Positions 19,749 to 28,255 of a stretch of DNA of 64,000 nucleotides are shown here, piece after piece. The DNA comes from Mycolicibacterium nivoides (lineage in GTDB: Bacteria > Actinomycetota > Actinomycetes > Mycobacteriales > Mycobacteriaceae). Made by a program: the position numbers and the translations under genes. The stretch covers positions 2,843,906 through 2,907,905 of the forward strand of contig NZ_CP034072.1 in NCBI RefSeq assembly GCF_003855255.1, written 5' to 3'. Position 1 is the stretch's first letter. Each line of letters begins with the position of its first letter. The notes below the pieces were generated by a model. That model had not been told where the DNA came from. It ran no database searches and saw only the letters and a program-made list of their open reading frames with translations.

Positions 19749-20332
19749 GTGAACACCCCCGCCTCGGCAGCCGCGATCGCGGCGTCGACCGCACGATCGG
19801 CGTCGGCGACCGTGAGAGTCCGCGTACTGGTGAGGAATTGGTAGTAGAGCGGGGCGGAGACCTGCCGGATGACCGCGGCGGCATCGGTCCCGGCAGGCGC
19901 CTCGCCCCGCTCCACCGCGTCGGTCACACACCCGGCCCACTCGGCGATCCGCCGGTCGTAGAACACCTGCAGCGCCGCCGCGGTGTGCTGGTCGCAGGTC
20001 GCCGCGGCGATGGCGGCCTTGAACAACCGGCCTTGGCGGGCATCGTTGAGGGTGCGACGTACCAGTGTCGCGTTGGCCCGGAGATCGCCGCGCAGTGAAC
20101 CGGTGTCGGTCCGTGACACCGACTGTTCGGCCTTGTCGGCCAAGAGGTCTGCCACCAACGCCGGCACCGAACCCCAACGCCGGTACACCGTCGACTTGCC
20201 GACGCCGGCCCGCTCGGCGACCGCCGTCAGTTCCAGACCCTCCAGCCCGGCCTCGATGAGTAGGTCCGCCGTCGCGCGCAGCACCGCAGCGCGGACGGCC
20301 GCGGTGCGCCCGCCCGGGCGTTCGGCTGCCAT
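19745..20332 (-). CDS. TetR-family transcriptional regulator
   Basis: A 195-residue TetR protein: ATADLLIEAGLEGLELTAVA and ERAGVGKSTVYRRWGS form the DNA-binding domain, followed by a TetR_C_16/AcrR-like ligand domain (LFKAAIAAATCDQ, VFYDRRIAEWAG). It sits between the convergent MFS gene, which it overlaps by 4 bp, and the divergent aldo/keto reductase, 79 bp away. Either or both are plausible targets. The AT-rich 79-bp gap probably carries both promoters. Confidence 0.85.
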   Translation of the reverse strand: MAAERPGGRTAAVRAAVLRATADLLIEAGLEGLELTAVAERAGVGKSTVYRRWGSVPALVADLLADKAEQSVSRTDTGSLRGDLRANATLVRRTLNDARQGRLFKAAIAAATCDQHTAAALQVFYDRRIAEWAGCVTDAVERGEAPAGTDAAAVIRQVSAPLYYQFLTSTRTLTVADADRAVDAAIAAAEAGVFT

Positions 20333-20411
20333 TCGGGTGATCTTATTAGGAATATTGTGCCGTTAGTAGTGTTGTTCCTTATCGGGAAGACAATCTCGTT
20401 AAGGAGTGGGA

Positions 20412-21449
20412 ATGGAATATCGCAAGGTTGGCGACTCTGAGCTCGTGGTGTCCGAACTGAGCTTCGGCGCAGCGACTTTCGGTGGAACCGGCGAGTTCTT
20501 CGGCGCCTGGGGCGACACCGGGGCCGACCAGGCACGGGCGATGGTCGACCTGAGCCTGGAGGCCGGCATCAATTTGTTCGACACCGCGGACGTGTACTCG
20601 GACGGCGCCTCCGAAGAGGTACTCGGCGCAGCGCTGCGCGGGCGCCGCGACAGCGTACTGATCTCCACGAAGGCCGCGCTGCCGACCGCCCCCGACGACT
20701 GGGGAACGTCACGGGCACGGCTGTTGCGGGCCGTCGATTCCGCGCTGACGCGTCTGCAGACCGACCGCATCGACCTGTTCCAGTTGCACGCGTACGACGC
20801 ATTCACCCCGATCGACGAGGTACTGCAGGCCCTCGACACACTCGTCGATCAGGGCAAGGTGCGCTACACCGGAGTGTCGAACTTCTCCGGCTGGCAGCTG
20901 ATGAAGTCCCTGAGCCTCGCCGAAAAGCACCATCGCCCAAGGTATATCGCACACCAGGTGTACTACTCACTGATCGGGCGCGACTACGAATGGGAGCTCA
21001 TGCCGTTGGCCATGGCCGAAGGGGTCGGCGCGCTGGTGTGGAGCCCGTTTGGCTGGGGCCGGCTGACCGGGAAGGTCCGGCGCGGCCGGCCACTGCCCGA
21101 ACGCAGCCGACTGCACGCAACCGCGGACGCGGGGCCGCCGGTCGACGACGAACTTCTCTACGGTGTCGTCGACGAACTCGACGCGATCGCCGAAGAGACC
21201 GGCAGAACCGTGCCACAGGTAGCGCTCAACTGGCTGCTGCGCAGACCCACGGTGTCGTCGGTCATCATCGGGGCACGTGACGAGCGCCAGCTACGCGACA
21301 ACCTCGGCGCGGTCGGGTGGGCGTTGGATGCCGGCCAGATTGCGCGACTGGACGCCGCAAGCACCCGCGACGCGCCGTATCCCTACTTCCCGTACTTCCG
21401 CCAGGACGGGTTCGCGCAGCTCAATCCGCCTCTCGGTGCAACCCGGTGA
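20412..21449 (+). CDS. Aldo/keto reductase
   Basis: A 345-residue NADPH-dependent reductase of the AKR superfamily (Kv-beta-like/YghZ group). Asp and Tyr of the catalytic tetrad are in LFDTADVYSDGASEE, Lys in VLISTKAAL, and His in LFQLHAYDAFTP. The cofactor segment SSVIIGARDERQLRDNLGAV lies near the C-terminus. ATG 20412 is preferred to GTG 20406 because AAGGAG at 20401-20406 is correctly spaced for it. It is divergent from a TetR gene and overlaps the convergent carbonic-anhydrase homologue by 29 bp. Confidence 0.88.
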   Translation: MEYRKVGDSELVVSELSFGAATFGGTGEFFGAWGDTGADQARAMVDLSLEAGINLFDTADVYSDGASEEVLGAALRGRRDSVLISTKAALPTAPDDWGTSRARLLRAVDSALTRLQTDRIDLFQLHAYDAFTPIDEVLQALDTLVDQGKVRYTGVSNFSGWQLMKSLSLAEKHHRPRYIAHQVYYSLIGRDYEWELMPLAMAEGVGALVWSPFGWGRLTGKVRRGRPLPERSRLHATADAGPPVDDELLYGVVDELDAIAEETGRTVPQVALNWLLRRPTVSSVIIGARDERQLRDNLGAVGWALDAGQIARLDAASTRDAPYPYFPYFRQDGFAQLNPPLGATR

Positions 21450-21951
21450 GATGCGTGTAGGCCGCCGCGTTCAGCTGGTTGTGGCCGACCTCGTCCTCGC
21501 TGAGTTCTCGGCGCACCTTGGCAGGCACACCGGCCACCAGCGAGCGCGGCGGCACCACCATGCCCTGGGGCACCACCGCACCGGCGGCAACCAGTGAGCC
21601 GGCGCCGATCACCGCGCCGTTGAGCACCACCGCACCCATCCCGACCAGGCTGTCCTGCTCGACGGTGCAGCCGTGCAGCACCACGTTGTGACCCACCGTC
21701 ACCCCGGTGGCGATCCGGCACGGGAAACCCGGGTCGACGTGGACGGTCACCCCGTCCTGGATGTTGCTGCCCTCACCGACCTCGATGGGTTCGGCCTCGG
21801 CGCGCAGCGTGGCGCCGTACCAGACGCTGGTACCGGCGGCCAGCGAAACCTGGCCGATCACACTGGCATTGGGCGCAACCCAGGCGTCCGGGTCGATCTG
21901 CGGGGTATGACCGGCGACGGAGACGATCAGCGGCTCTGGCATGCCGGTCAT
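21421..21951 (-). CDS. Gamma-class carbonic anhydrase-like hexapeptide-repeat protein
   Basis: A 176-residue left-handed beta-helix protein. Hexapeptide repeats run through the middle (ASVIGQVSLAAGTSVWYGA, GSNIQDGVTVHV, VTVGHNVVLHGCTVEQDSLV), with the His residues of NIQDGVTVHVD and TVGHNVVLHG matching the zinc ligands of gamma-carbonic anhydrases (CaiE/YrdA/PaaY family). Activity as an anhydrase or thioesterase is not certain from sequence. It overlaps the AKR gene tail-to-tail by 29 bp. A second Met four codons in is an alternative start. Confidence 0.85.
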   Translation of the reverse strand: MTGMPEPLIVSVAGHTPQIDPDAWVAPNASVIGQVSLAAGTSVWYGATLRAEAEPIEVGEGSNIQDGVTVHVDPGFPCRIATGVTVGHNVVLHGCTVEQDSLVGMGAVVLNGAVIGAGSLVAAGAVVPQGMVVPPRSLVAGVPAKVRRELSEDEVGHNQLNAAAYTHLTGLHREAD

Positions 21952-21973
21952 GGTAGACAGCCGACCGGCCGGC

Positions 21974-22939
21974 TCACGCGCCCTGGTACACCTTGCGGTA
22001 GCTCGACGGGGACATCCCGAGCCCGCGCCGCAGATGATGACGCAGGTTGCCCGCGGTGCCCAGCCCCGAACGCCTGGCCACCTCGTCTACTGACAGGTCC
22101 CCTGATTCCAGCAGCTCGCGGGCGAGGTCCAGCCTGCGGCTACGGATCCAGGCACCCGGCGCCTGTCCGGTCTCCTCACGGAAACGACGGTTGAACGTGC
22201 GGGCACTCATGTGGGCATGGGCGGCCAGCCGCGTCACGGTGAGTTCCTCGTCAAGATGCTGCAGCGCCCAGTCGCGTGTGGCAGCGGTCGAGGCGTGATC
22301 GGTGACAGTGAACCCGTGGTCGATGAACTGCGCCTGTCCGCCCTCCCGCCACGGTGGCACCACGCAGTAGCGGGCCACCGAGTTGGCCACCTGGGCACCG
22401 TGATCGGTACGAATGATGTGCAGGCACAAGTCGATTCCGGCGGCCAGGCCCGCTGAGGTCAGAATGTCGCCGTCGTCGACGAACAGGATGTCCTCGTCGA
22501 GGAGTACATCGGGGTGCAGTCGGCGCATATCCGCCGCGAAGCGCCAATGAGTGGTGGCCGGCCGACCGTCCAGCAGGCCCGCGGCAGCCAGTACGAAAGC
22601 CCCGGTGCAGATCGACACCAGCCGGGTACCGGGGCGGATCCGCGACAGGGCCTGCGTCACCTCGTCGCCCAGCACACCCTCGGCCCGCGCTGGTGCGTAC
22701 CTGGTGCCCGGGATCACCACGGTGTCTGCCGATTCCAGCGCCTCAGCTCCCGCGGTGGGCACCATCGCAAACCCGGTCGTCGACGGCACCGGGTCGGTGG
22801 TGAGCCCGCACGTCACGACGTCGTAGAGGGCTTCATCCTCGCGGCCGTCGCCGCCACGGGCGCTGGAGAACAGCAGCGGCGCGATGGTGGCGTCGAAGCC
22901 GACCACCGGGGCCAGCAGCAGGACGGCAACGCGGTGCAC
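21974..22939 (-). CDS. GlxA-type AraC-family regulator with DJ-1/PfpI domain
   Basis: A 321-residue regulator with an N-terminal class I glutamine amidotransferase-like domain (about 1-170; SICTGAFVLAAAGLLDGR includes the Cys elbow, THWRFA follows) and a C-terminal AraC double helix-turn-helix (LAAHAHMSARTFNRRFREET, VDEVARRSGLGTAGNLRHHL). Such proteins regulate catabolism of small nitrogenous compounds such as quaternary amines and arginine. GTG 22939 is chosen because the conserved VAVLLLAPVVGFD strand starts there. It is divergent from an MFS gene, a plausible target. Confidence 0.87.
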   Translation of the reverse strand: MHRVAVLLLAPVVGFDATIAPLLFSSARGGDGREDEALYDVVTCGLTTDPVPSTTGFAMVPTAGAEALESADTVVIPGTRYAPARAEGVLGDEVTQALSRIRPGTRLVSICTGAFVLAAAGLLDGRPATTHWRFAADMRRLHPDVLLDEDILFVDDGDILTSAGLAAGIDLCLHIIRTDHGAQVANSVARYCVVPPWREGGQAQFIDHGFTVTDHASTAATRDWALQHLDEELTVTRLAAHAHMSARTFNRRFREETGQAPGAWIRSRRLDLARELLESGDLSVDEVARRSGLGTAGNLRHHLRRGLGMSPSSYRKVYQGA

Positions 22940-23021
22940 GACCGCCAGTGTGGCACGTTTTTGATGATTGCTGTCGTTTATGCCACTGGTACCGACGGCC
23001 GTCCTCGGCGAAAGTGGTCGG

Positions 23022-24332
23022 GTGACTCGAAACCTCGACCGGGCTGCGGTGCCTCCGCGCGTCCGCATCCACTGGGCCTGGGTGGTCGCCGCGGTGAGCT
23101 TCGTGGCGATCCTGGGCGCGGCCGGGTTCCGGTCCATTCCGGGCGTGATGATGAATCCGCTGCACCATGAGTTCGGCTGGTCGCACGGCACGGTCGGGCT
23201 GGCGATGTCGGTCAACATGATGCTGTACGGACTCACCGCACCGTTCGCCGCGGCGCTGATGGACCGCTTCGGAGTCCGGCCGGTGCTGACCGTGTCGCTG
23301 CTGCTGATCACGACAGGGTCGGCCTGCAGCATTGCCATGACGGCCAGTTGGCAGTTGGTGCTGCTGTGGGGCGTGTTGGTCGGCGTCGGTACCGGGTCGA
23401 TCTCGATGGGATTCGTGGCGACCATCGCCACCCGCTGGTTCGAACAGCGCCGTGGACTCGTCACCGGCGTGCTCACCGCGGCCAGCGCCACCGGTCAACT
23501 GCTGTTCCTGCCGGTCGTCGCGGCCGTCACCACGCAACACGGCTGGCGCTGGGCATCGTTGATCGTCGCTGCCGCCTCGCTGGCCGTCGTGCCCCTCGTC
23601 GCGCTGTTCATGCGCAACCGCCCCGCCGACCTGGGTTTGGCTCCCTACGGGGCAACGGAACTCGTCCCGCCCACCCCGGCCCCGGCGGGCGGCTTCAAGA
23701 CGGCCTTCGACGGCTTGCGCATCGGCGCACGGACCCGCGTGTTCTGGCTGCTGGCGGGGAGCTTCGCGATCTGTGGGATGACCACCAACGGCCTGATCGG
23801 CACGCATTTCATCCCGGCCGCCAACGACCACGGCATGCCCACGACGGTCGCCGCGGGTCTGCTTGCCACCATCGGCATTCTCGACGTTGCGGGCACGGTG
23901 TTCTCCGGCTGGCTCACCGACCGCGTCGACCCTCGGCTGCTGCTGCTCGTCTACTACGCGGGCCGCGGCCTGTCACTGATGCTGTTGCCGTCACTGCTCT
24001 CCCCGCACGCCGAACCGAGCACCTGGGTCTTCGTCATCTTCTACGGCCTGGACTGGGTGGCGACCGTGCCGCCGACCATCGTGCTGTGCCGCGACTACTT
24101 CGGGGATCGTTCGCCGGTGGTGTTCGGCTGGGTGTTCGCCTCCCACCAGGTCGGCGCGGCCATCGCCGCCGCGGGCGCCGGGTGGCTGCGGGATCTCAAC
24201 GGCAATTACGACCTGGCCTTCCGGCTGGCCGCCGGGCTGTGTTTCGTCGCCGCAGCGCTATGCGTCAGTATCCGAAAAGCCCAGGTCACAAGCGCCGAGC
24301 CGGACCGAGTGGACACTTCGGCTTTGCCGTAA
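23022..24332 (+). CDS. MFS transporter (oxalate:formate antiporter-like/MCP-type)
   Basis: A 436-residue, 12-helix transporter. IHWAWVVAAVSFVAILGAAG opens helix 1, MDRFGVRPVLTVSLLLITTG contains MFS motif A, and GWLTDRVDPRLLLL is its second-half counterpart. The central loop carries RNRPADLGLAPYG, typical of the monocarboxylate/oxalate-formate group. GTG 23022 is preferred; ATG 22980 would add 14 residues. Divergent transcription from the GlxA-type regulator suggests regulated uptake of a small organic acid or amine. Confidence 0.8.
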   Translation: MTRNLDRAAVPPRVRIHWAWVVAAVSFVAILGAAGFRSIPGVMMNPLHHEFGWSHGTVGLAMSVNMMLYGLTAPFAAALMDRFGVRPVLTVSLLLITTGSACSIAMTASWQLVLLWGVLVGVGTGSISMGFVATIATRWFEQRRGLVTGVLTAASATGQLLFLPVVAAVTTQHGWRWASLIVAAASLAVVPLVALFMRNRPADLGLAPYGATELVPPTPAPAGGFKTAFDGLRIGARTRVFWLLAGSFAICGMTTNGLIGTHFIPAANDHGMPTTVAAGLLATIGILDVAGTVFSGWLTDRVDPRLLLLVYYAGRGLSLMLLPSLLSPHAEPSTWVFVIFYGLDWVATVPPTIVLCRDYFGDRSPVVFGWVFASHQVGAAIAAAGAGWLRDLNGNYDLAFRLAAGLCFVAAALCVSIRKAQVTSAEPDRVDTSALP

Positions 24333-24488
24333 CCGCTTCGTTACGCATACCATCCGATGCGGCGCCGCGGGGAACGCTGAGGTTGTTGTGTACGCGGTTG
24401 CTCGCCATCGTCGCGCCGAGAGCCGTGTAACGCGTCACCGGCAGCCGACGACTACAGGCTAGGCATGAGCGGGAGGAAAGACCCACCG

Positions 24489-25199
24489 ATGAAGACTCGC
24501 ACCAAGACTCTGGGCGTTGCTGCGGCAGTCGCCGCGATCACGGCGTCGCTGCCGTTGGCGGTCACCGCCTACGCCGACCCGGCGCCGACGACGACCACAG
24601 CCCCGGTCGTGGAGATCCCCGACCCGCAGGGCTCCGGCTGCGACAACTTCAAGAAGGCCATGCCGGACTGGAAGAGCCTCGCGGATCTGCCCACCGGCAA
24701 GGTGCTGGCCAGCATCCCGGATATCAGCACCTTCAATGCCGCACTGTCGGGCGGGCTGAACCCGAGCGTCAACATCGTGCCGGTGCTCGACAACGGCCCC
24801 TACGTGATCTTCGCGCCGACCAATGACGCGTTCGCGGCGCTGGAGCCGGGCAAGCTCGACGCGCTCAAGGCCGATCCGGCCGCGCTCACCAGCCTGGACT
24901 ACTACCACGCGTTCCTCGGCCTGCTCGGCCCCGATGACGTCAAAGGCCAGCGGCCCACCCAGCAGGGCGCCGAGGTCAAAGTGACCGGCAAGGGCGGCGA
25001 CATCAAGGTCAACGACACCGCCAAGCTGGTCTGCGGTCCCATCCAGGCGCAGAACGCCCGGATCTACCTGATCGACACCGTGCTCGATCCCAACAGCCCG
25101 CCGGAGGCCCTGGTGCCGACGGTGTCGGGCACCAGCACCACGACCACCACCAAGCCGGCGGAGTCGGCGACCCCGGCTGCCGACGCGCCGATCGGCTGA
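24489..25199 (+). CDS. Secreted fasciclin (FAS1) domain protein, MPT70/MPT83-like
   Basis: A 236-residue exported protein. A Sec signal peptide (KTRTKTLGVAAAVAAITASL then AVTAYA|DP cleavage) is followed by a Thr-rich stretch and one FAS1 domain with YVIFAPTNDAFAAL (H1) and RIYLIDTVLDP (H2). The C-terminal tail is Ser/Thr/Pro-rich. MPT70 and MPT83 are the tuberculosis relatives; there is no lipobox here, so it is MPT70-like in secretion. ATG 24489 is set by GGAGGAAAG 9 bp upstream. It is followed by the first 60-bp palindrome. Confidence 0.9.
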   Translation: MKTRTKTLGVAAAVAAITASLPLAVTAYADPAPTTTTAPVVEIPDPQGSGCDNFKKAMPDWKSLADLPTGKVLASIPDISTFNAALSGGLNPSVNIVPVLDNGPYVIFAPTNDAFAALEPGKLDALKADPAALTSLDYYHAFLGLLGPDDVKGQRPTQQGAEVKVTGKGGDIKVNDTAKLVCGPIQAQNARIYLIDTVLDPNSPPEALVPTVSGTSTTTTTKPAESATPAADAPIG

Positions 25200-25225
25200 T
25201 CTTCTTCTCTGCGCGCGGACTCTCC

Positions 25226-25286
25226 GCGAGCAGACACAAAACTGCCACCTTTTCGTTCGAAGAGGGGCAGTTTTGCGTCTGCTCGC
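25226..25286. repeat. Long palindromic repeat, copy A (about 61 bp)
   Basis: Arms GCGAGCAGACACAAAACTGC... and ...GCAGTTTTGCGTCTGCTCGC pair over most of their length, with a few mismatches near the centre. It lies 26 bp after the FAS1 stop and 6 bp beyond the DUF559-gene stop. The same element recurs at 26233-26292. As RNA it would be a very stable hairpin. Confidence 0.9.
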
Positions 25287-25292
25287 CGGACA

Positions 25293-26165
25293 TCAGGCGG
25301 CAGGTTCAAGGTGGCTCCTGATTCGGGAGCACAGTTCAGCGGGATACCGTCGGACATCATCGACCACGGCCGGCACGCTGATCCAGCCGATCTCCTGCAA
25401 CCGGGCAGATTTCATCCGGTCATGCTTGACCGCAACAGGATTCGCGTGCCAATCCATGCTGTCGTATTCGGCTGCCACCCGGCACTCAGGCCAGGCGAAA
25501 TCCACGCGCCACAGTTGTCCGTGTCGGTCGACGATCTCGTACTGCAGTTCTGGGGTGGGTAAGCCCCAATCGATGAAGACCAACCTCATCTCCGATTCCA
25601 TCGGAGATTCGGCCCTGCCGTCAGCGTGAGGCAACAGTTCACGCACCTTCACCACGCCGCGGCGGCCGCGCTGTTCCTTGAGCGCGTGCTCGAGTTCGAC
25701 TGCCGCGCAGGTACCGCTGCGCAGCGCGGCGTCAAGCGTGGCCAACGCGCGTGGACGCCGCAACGTTCGCGCCAACTCGATGGCAGTCCAAGCCGGCGCG
25801 GTTAGCAACCGACCATCGACTTTCTTGAGCGGAGCGCCAATCCGTTGATGCACCATGATGTCTGGCGATGGCCTCATGCGTACCCCCGGGTCGAGAACGT
25901 GGGTCCGAACCGTGTTCTCGGTGTCAAAGCCGTAGAACTGAGCGGCCGTACCCAGACAGCCCACAATCGGCGTCTCCGACAGCAGGTCAAGTCCACAAAG
26001 CCGACGAAATGTATCTGGTGGGCCCAACGAGTAGACACCGTGCCACAACCGGACGATCTCACCGTCGCGGACCCGACGCGCGAGTGTCCGGTACGTCATT
26101 ACGGCCAACAGTTGGTTCGTGGTCGCGACGCCGTTGTTGAGAGCGAACACTTCGTCGAGCGTCAT
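25293..26165 (-). CDS. AbiEi-like N-terminal domain with DUF559/Vsr-like endonuclease domain
   Basis: A 290-residue protein. Residues 5-50 resemble the AbiEi antitoxin winged helix (NNGVATTNQLLAVMTYRTLA, then GEIVRLWHGVYSLG). Residues 185-290 resemble DUF559, a restriction-endonuclease-like fold related to Vsr: ESEMRLVFIDWGLPTPELQY, RVDFAWP (Asp222), AAEYD (Glu233, Asp235), so the acidic catalytic set appears intact. No AbiEii toxin gene is adjacent. ATG 26165 is preferred because a longer frame would run through the 60-bp palindrome. The gene is bracketed by two copies of that palindrome, between the convergent ends of the FAS1 and fadE genes. Function is unknown; DNA cleavage or nicking is inference. 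Confidence 0.8.
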   Translation of the reverse strand: MTLDEVFALNNGVATTNQLLAVMTYRTLARRVRDGEIVRLWHGVYSLGPPDTFRRLCGLDLLSETPIVGCLGTAAQFYGFDTENTVRTHVLDPGVRMRPSPDIMVHQRIGAPLKKVDGRLLTAPAWTAIELARTLRRPRALATLDAALRSGTCAAVELEHALKEQRGRRGVVKVRELLPHADGRAESPMESEMRLVFIDWGLPTPELQYEIVDRHGQLWRVDFAWPECRVAAEYDSMDWHANPVAVKHDRMKSARLQEIGWISVPAVVDDVRRYPAELCSRIRSHLEPAA

Positions 26166-26232
26166 GCCGGTGATTGTTTGCGGACAATTCCGCAGCCGCC
26201 ACGATCTGCGCTCCGGCTCTGTGGATAACTTC

Positions 26233-26292
26233 GCGAGCAGACGCAAAACTGCCCCTTTTCGCGCGAAAAGGGGCAGTTTTGTGTCTGCTCGC
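26233..26292. repeat. Long palindromic repeat, copy B (60 bp, 29/30 paired)
   Basis: Two 30-bp arms meet with no loop: 26233-26262 and 26263-26292 are reverse complements except one G/A position. The centre reads CTTTTCGCGCGAAAAG. It lies 67 bp upstream of the DUF559-gene start and 19 bp from the fadE stop. Confidence 0.95.
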
Positions 26293-26311
26293 CGGAAGGC
26301 TTGTCGTGAAG

Positions 26312-27454
26312 CTAGACGCCGAGCTCGCGTCCGATGATCTCCTTCATGATCTCGGTGGTGCCACCGAAGATCGTCTGGATCCGTCCGTCCACGTAGGCGC
26401 GGGCAACCCGGTACTCCATCATGTAGCCGTAGCCGCCGTGCAGCTGCACACACTGGTCGACGACCTTCTTGGCGACCTCGGTGGCCCACCACTTGGCCTT
26501 GGCCGCCTCGACTGCGGTCAGCTCACCGTCGACCACACCCTGCAGGCAGCGGTCGAGGTAGTTCTCGGTGACCTCCAGCTCGGTTTCCATCTCGGCGAGC
26601 AGGAACCGGTTGTGCTGGAAGCTGCCGATCGGCTGACCGAAGGCCTTGCGGTCCTTGGCGTATTGCAGCGTCTCCTGGAAGACCGCACGGGCACCGTAGA
26701 TCGCCGAGATGGCGATGCCGAGCCGCTCCGAGGGCAGGTTGGTCATCAGGTGATAGAAACCGCGACCTTCCTTGCCCAGCAGGTTGGCGTTCGGTACCCG
26801 GACGTTCTCGAAGTGCAGCTCGGAGGTGTCCTGGCTGTGCAGGCCCATCTTGTCGAGCTTGCGGCCGCGGGTGAAGCCCTCCATGCCCCGCTCCACCACG
26901 AACAGCGTGAAGCCCTTGTGACCGGCCTCGGGATCGGTGCGGGCGACCACGACACACAGGTCGCAGTTGATGCCCGACGAGATGAACGTCTTGGAGCCGT
27001 TGATGATCCAGTCATCCCCGTCGCGCACCGCCGAGGTCCGGATGCCCGCCAGGTCGCTGCCTGCGCCCGGCTCGGTCATCGCGATCGCGATGATCAGCTC
27101 GCCGGTGGTGATGCCGGGCATCCAGCGCTGCTTCTGCTCGTCGTTGGCCAGCTCCTTGAAGTACGGGCCGACGACGTCGTTGTGCAGGCTCAGCGCCGGG
27201 CCGTGCACGCCGGCCTTGGCGATCTCCTCGTCGATGATGGCGTTGAACCGGAAGTCATCCGAGCCGCCGCCGCCGAACTCCTCGGGCATGTTGAACCCGA
27301 TGAGGCCGTACTTGCCTGCGGCGGTGTAGGCCGACCGGTCGACGATGCGCTCGGTCTCCCACTTTTCGGCGTTCGGCACGAGCTCGCGCTCGATGTACTC
27401 CTTGACCGTCTCGCGGAACGCCTCGTGTTCTGCGGTATAGATCTGTCGCTTCAT
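26312..27454 (-). CDS. Acyl-CoA dehydrogenase (FadE family)
   Basis: A 380-residue flavoenzyme catalysing the first beta-oxidation step. AMTEPGAGSDLAGIRTSAV and LGKEGRGFYHLMTNLPSERL are conserved, VQLHGGYGYMMEYRVARAYV leads to the C-terminal FGGTTEIMKEIIGREL, where the Glu of TEIMKEI is the likely catalytic base. ATG 27454 follows the operon spacing of 3 bp from the hydratase gene stop. It is third in a thiolase-hydratase-FadE operon under a FadR-type regulator. Chain-length specificity is not evident. Confidence 0.92.
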   Translation of the reverse strand: MKRQIYTAEHEAFRETVKEYIERELVPNAEKWETERIVDRSAYTAAGKYGLIGFNMPEEFGGGGSDDFRFNAIIDEEIAKAGVHGPALSLHNDVVGPYFKELANDEQKQRWMPGITTGELIIAIAMTEPGAGSDLAGIRTSAVRDGDDWIINGSKTFISSGINCDLCVVVARTDPEAGHKGFTLFVVERGMEGFTRGRKLDKMGLHSQDTSELHFENVRVPNANLLGKEGRGFYHLMTNLPSERLGIAISAIYGARAVFQETLQYAKDRKAFGQPIGSFQHNRFLLAEMETELEVTENYLDRCLQGVVDGELTAVEAAKAKWWATEVAKKVVDQCVQLHGGYGYMMEYRVARAYVDGRIQTIFGGTTEIMKEIIGRELGV

Positions 27455-27457
27455 GGC

Positions 27458-28255
27458 TTACTTTGCCTTCCAAACAGGTTCGCGCTTCTGGGCGAAGGCC
27501 AGTGGCCCTTCCTTGGCATCCTCGGTCCGCAGCAGGGTGCTGAACTCGCGGTTGGTGCGCTTCCAGCCGTCCTTGTCGCCGGTGATGACGCCCTCGTCGA
27601 CCCCGTAGGCGACGCGCTTGCTCGCCTGCACGGCTAGCGGCGCGTTGCCCGTGATCCGTTCGGCCAGCTTGAGTGCCGCATCGACGACGGTGCCGTCGGG
27701 CACCACCTGATTGATCAGGCCCCAGCGCAGCGCGTCGGCGGACGACATCGGCTCACCGGTGAACAGCAACTCGTTCGCCACCTTGCGGGGCAGCTGCTCG
27801 GCGATGCGGAACACGCCGCCGGCGCCGGCGATCAGACCCCGCTTCACCTCGGGCAGACCGAATTTGGCGTTTTCCTCGGCGACGATCAGGTCACTGGCCA
27901 GGGCCAGTTCGGTGCCGCCGCCCAGGGCGGTTCCGTTGACCGCGGCGATCGTCGGCTTGTCGATGAAATGGCTGACATAGCCGGCGAATCCGTATTCCGG
28001 ATGATCGGGGTGAAAGAGGTTCTCGCCCCGCGAGATCGCCTTGAGGTCGGCGCCTGCGCAGAACGACTTGTCGCCCGATCCGGTGATCACGACAGCGCGG
28101 ATCTCCGGATCGTTCTGGGCCTGCTCCAGCGCATCGCCGACGGCGACGCTGACCGAGCCGTTGATCGCGTTGCGCGCCTCGGGCCGGTTGATCGTGATGA
28201 GCAGTACGTTGCCGCGCTTTTCAACAATCGCGCCGAGCGCGCCTTCGTCGGTCAC
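27458..28255 (-). CDS. Enoyl-CoA hydratase (crotonase family)
   Basis: A 265-residue crotonase. SFCAGADLKAI and NGTALGGGTELALASDLIVA form the oxyanion hole. Glu residues at GGTELA and FGLPEVKRGLIAGAGG match the two catalytic glutamates, unlike the EchA10-like protein at 17.6 kb. It hydrates trans-2-enoyl-CoA in beta-oxidation. Its start overlaps the thiolase stop by 4 bp and its stop lies 3 bp before the FadE start codon, so the three genes are tightly coupled. Confidence 0.92.
   Translation of the reverse strand: MTDEGALGAIVEKRGNVLLITINRPEARNAINGSVSVAVGDALEQAQNDPEIRAVVITGSGDKSFCAGADLKAISRGENLFHPDHPEYGFAGYVSHFIDKPTIAAVNGTALGGGTELALASDLIVAEENAKFGLPEVKRGLIAGAGGVFRIAEQLPRKVANELLFTGEPMSSADALRWGLINQVVPDGTVVDAALKLAERITGNAPLAVQASKRVAYGVDEGVITGDKDGWKRTNREFSTLLRTEDAKEGPLAFAQKREPVWKAK

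Noticed and set aside
20333..20411. A TetR operator in the AT-rich gap before the aldo/keto reductase
   Set aside because: Only short AGGAA/TTCCT ends pair over a long distance; the interior does not, so the symmetry is too weak to annotate.
25293..26165. Calling this a complete AbiE type IV toxin-antitoxin system
   Set aside because: No AbiEii nucleotidyltransferase toxin lies next to it, and the C-terminal domain is nuclease-like rather than the AbiEi C-terminal domain.
25226..26292. Interpreting the cassette as a composite transposon or IS element
   Set aside because: There is no transposase with a DDE or HUH signature and no target-site duplication that I can see. The palindromes are internally symmetric rather than simple terminal inverted repeats.
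25293..26492. A 399-residue version of the DUF559 protein starting inside fadE
   Set aside because: It would translate through the 60-bp palindrome and into the antisense of fadE. The AbiEi-like domain begins at the ATG at 26165.
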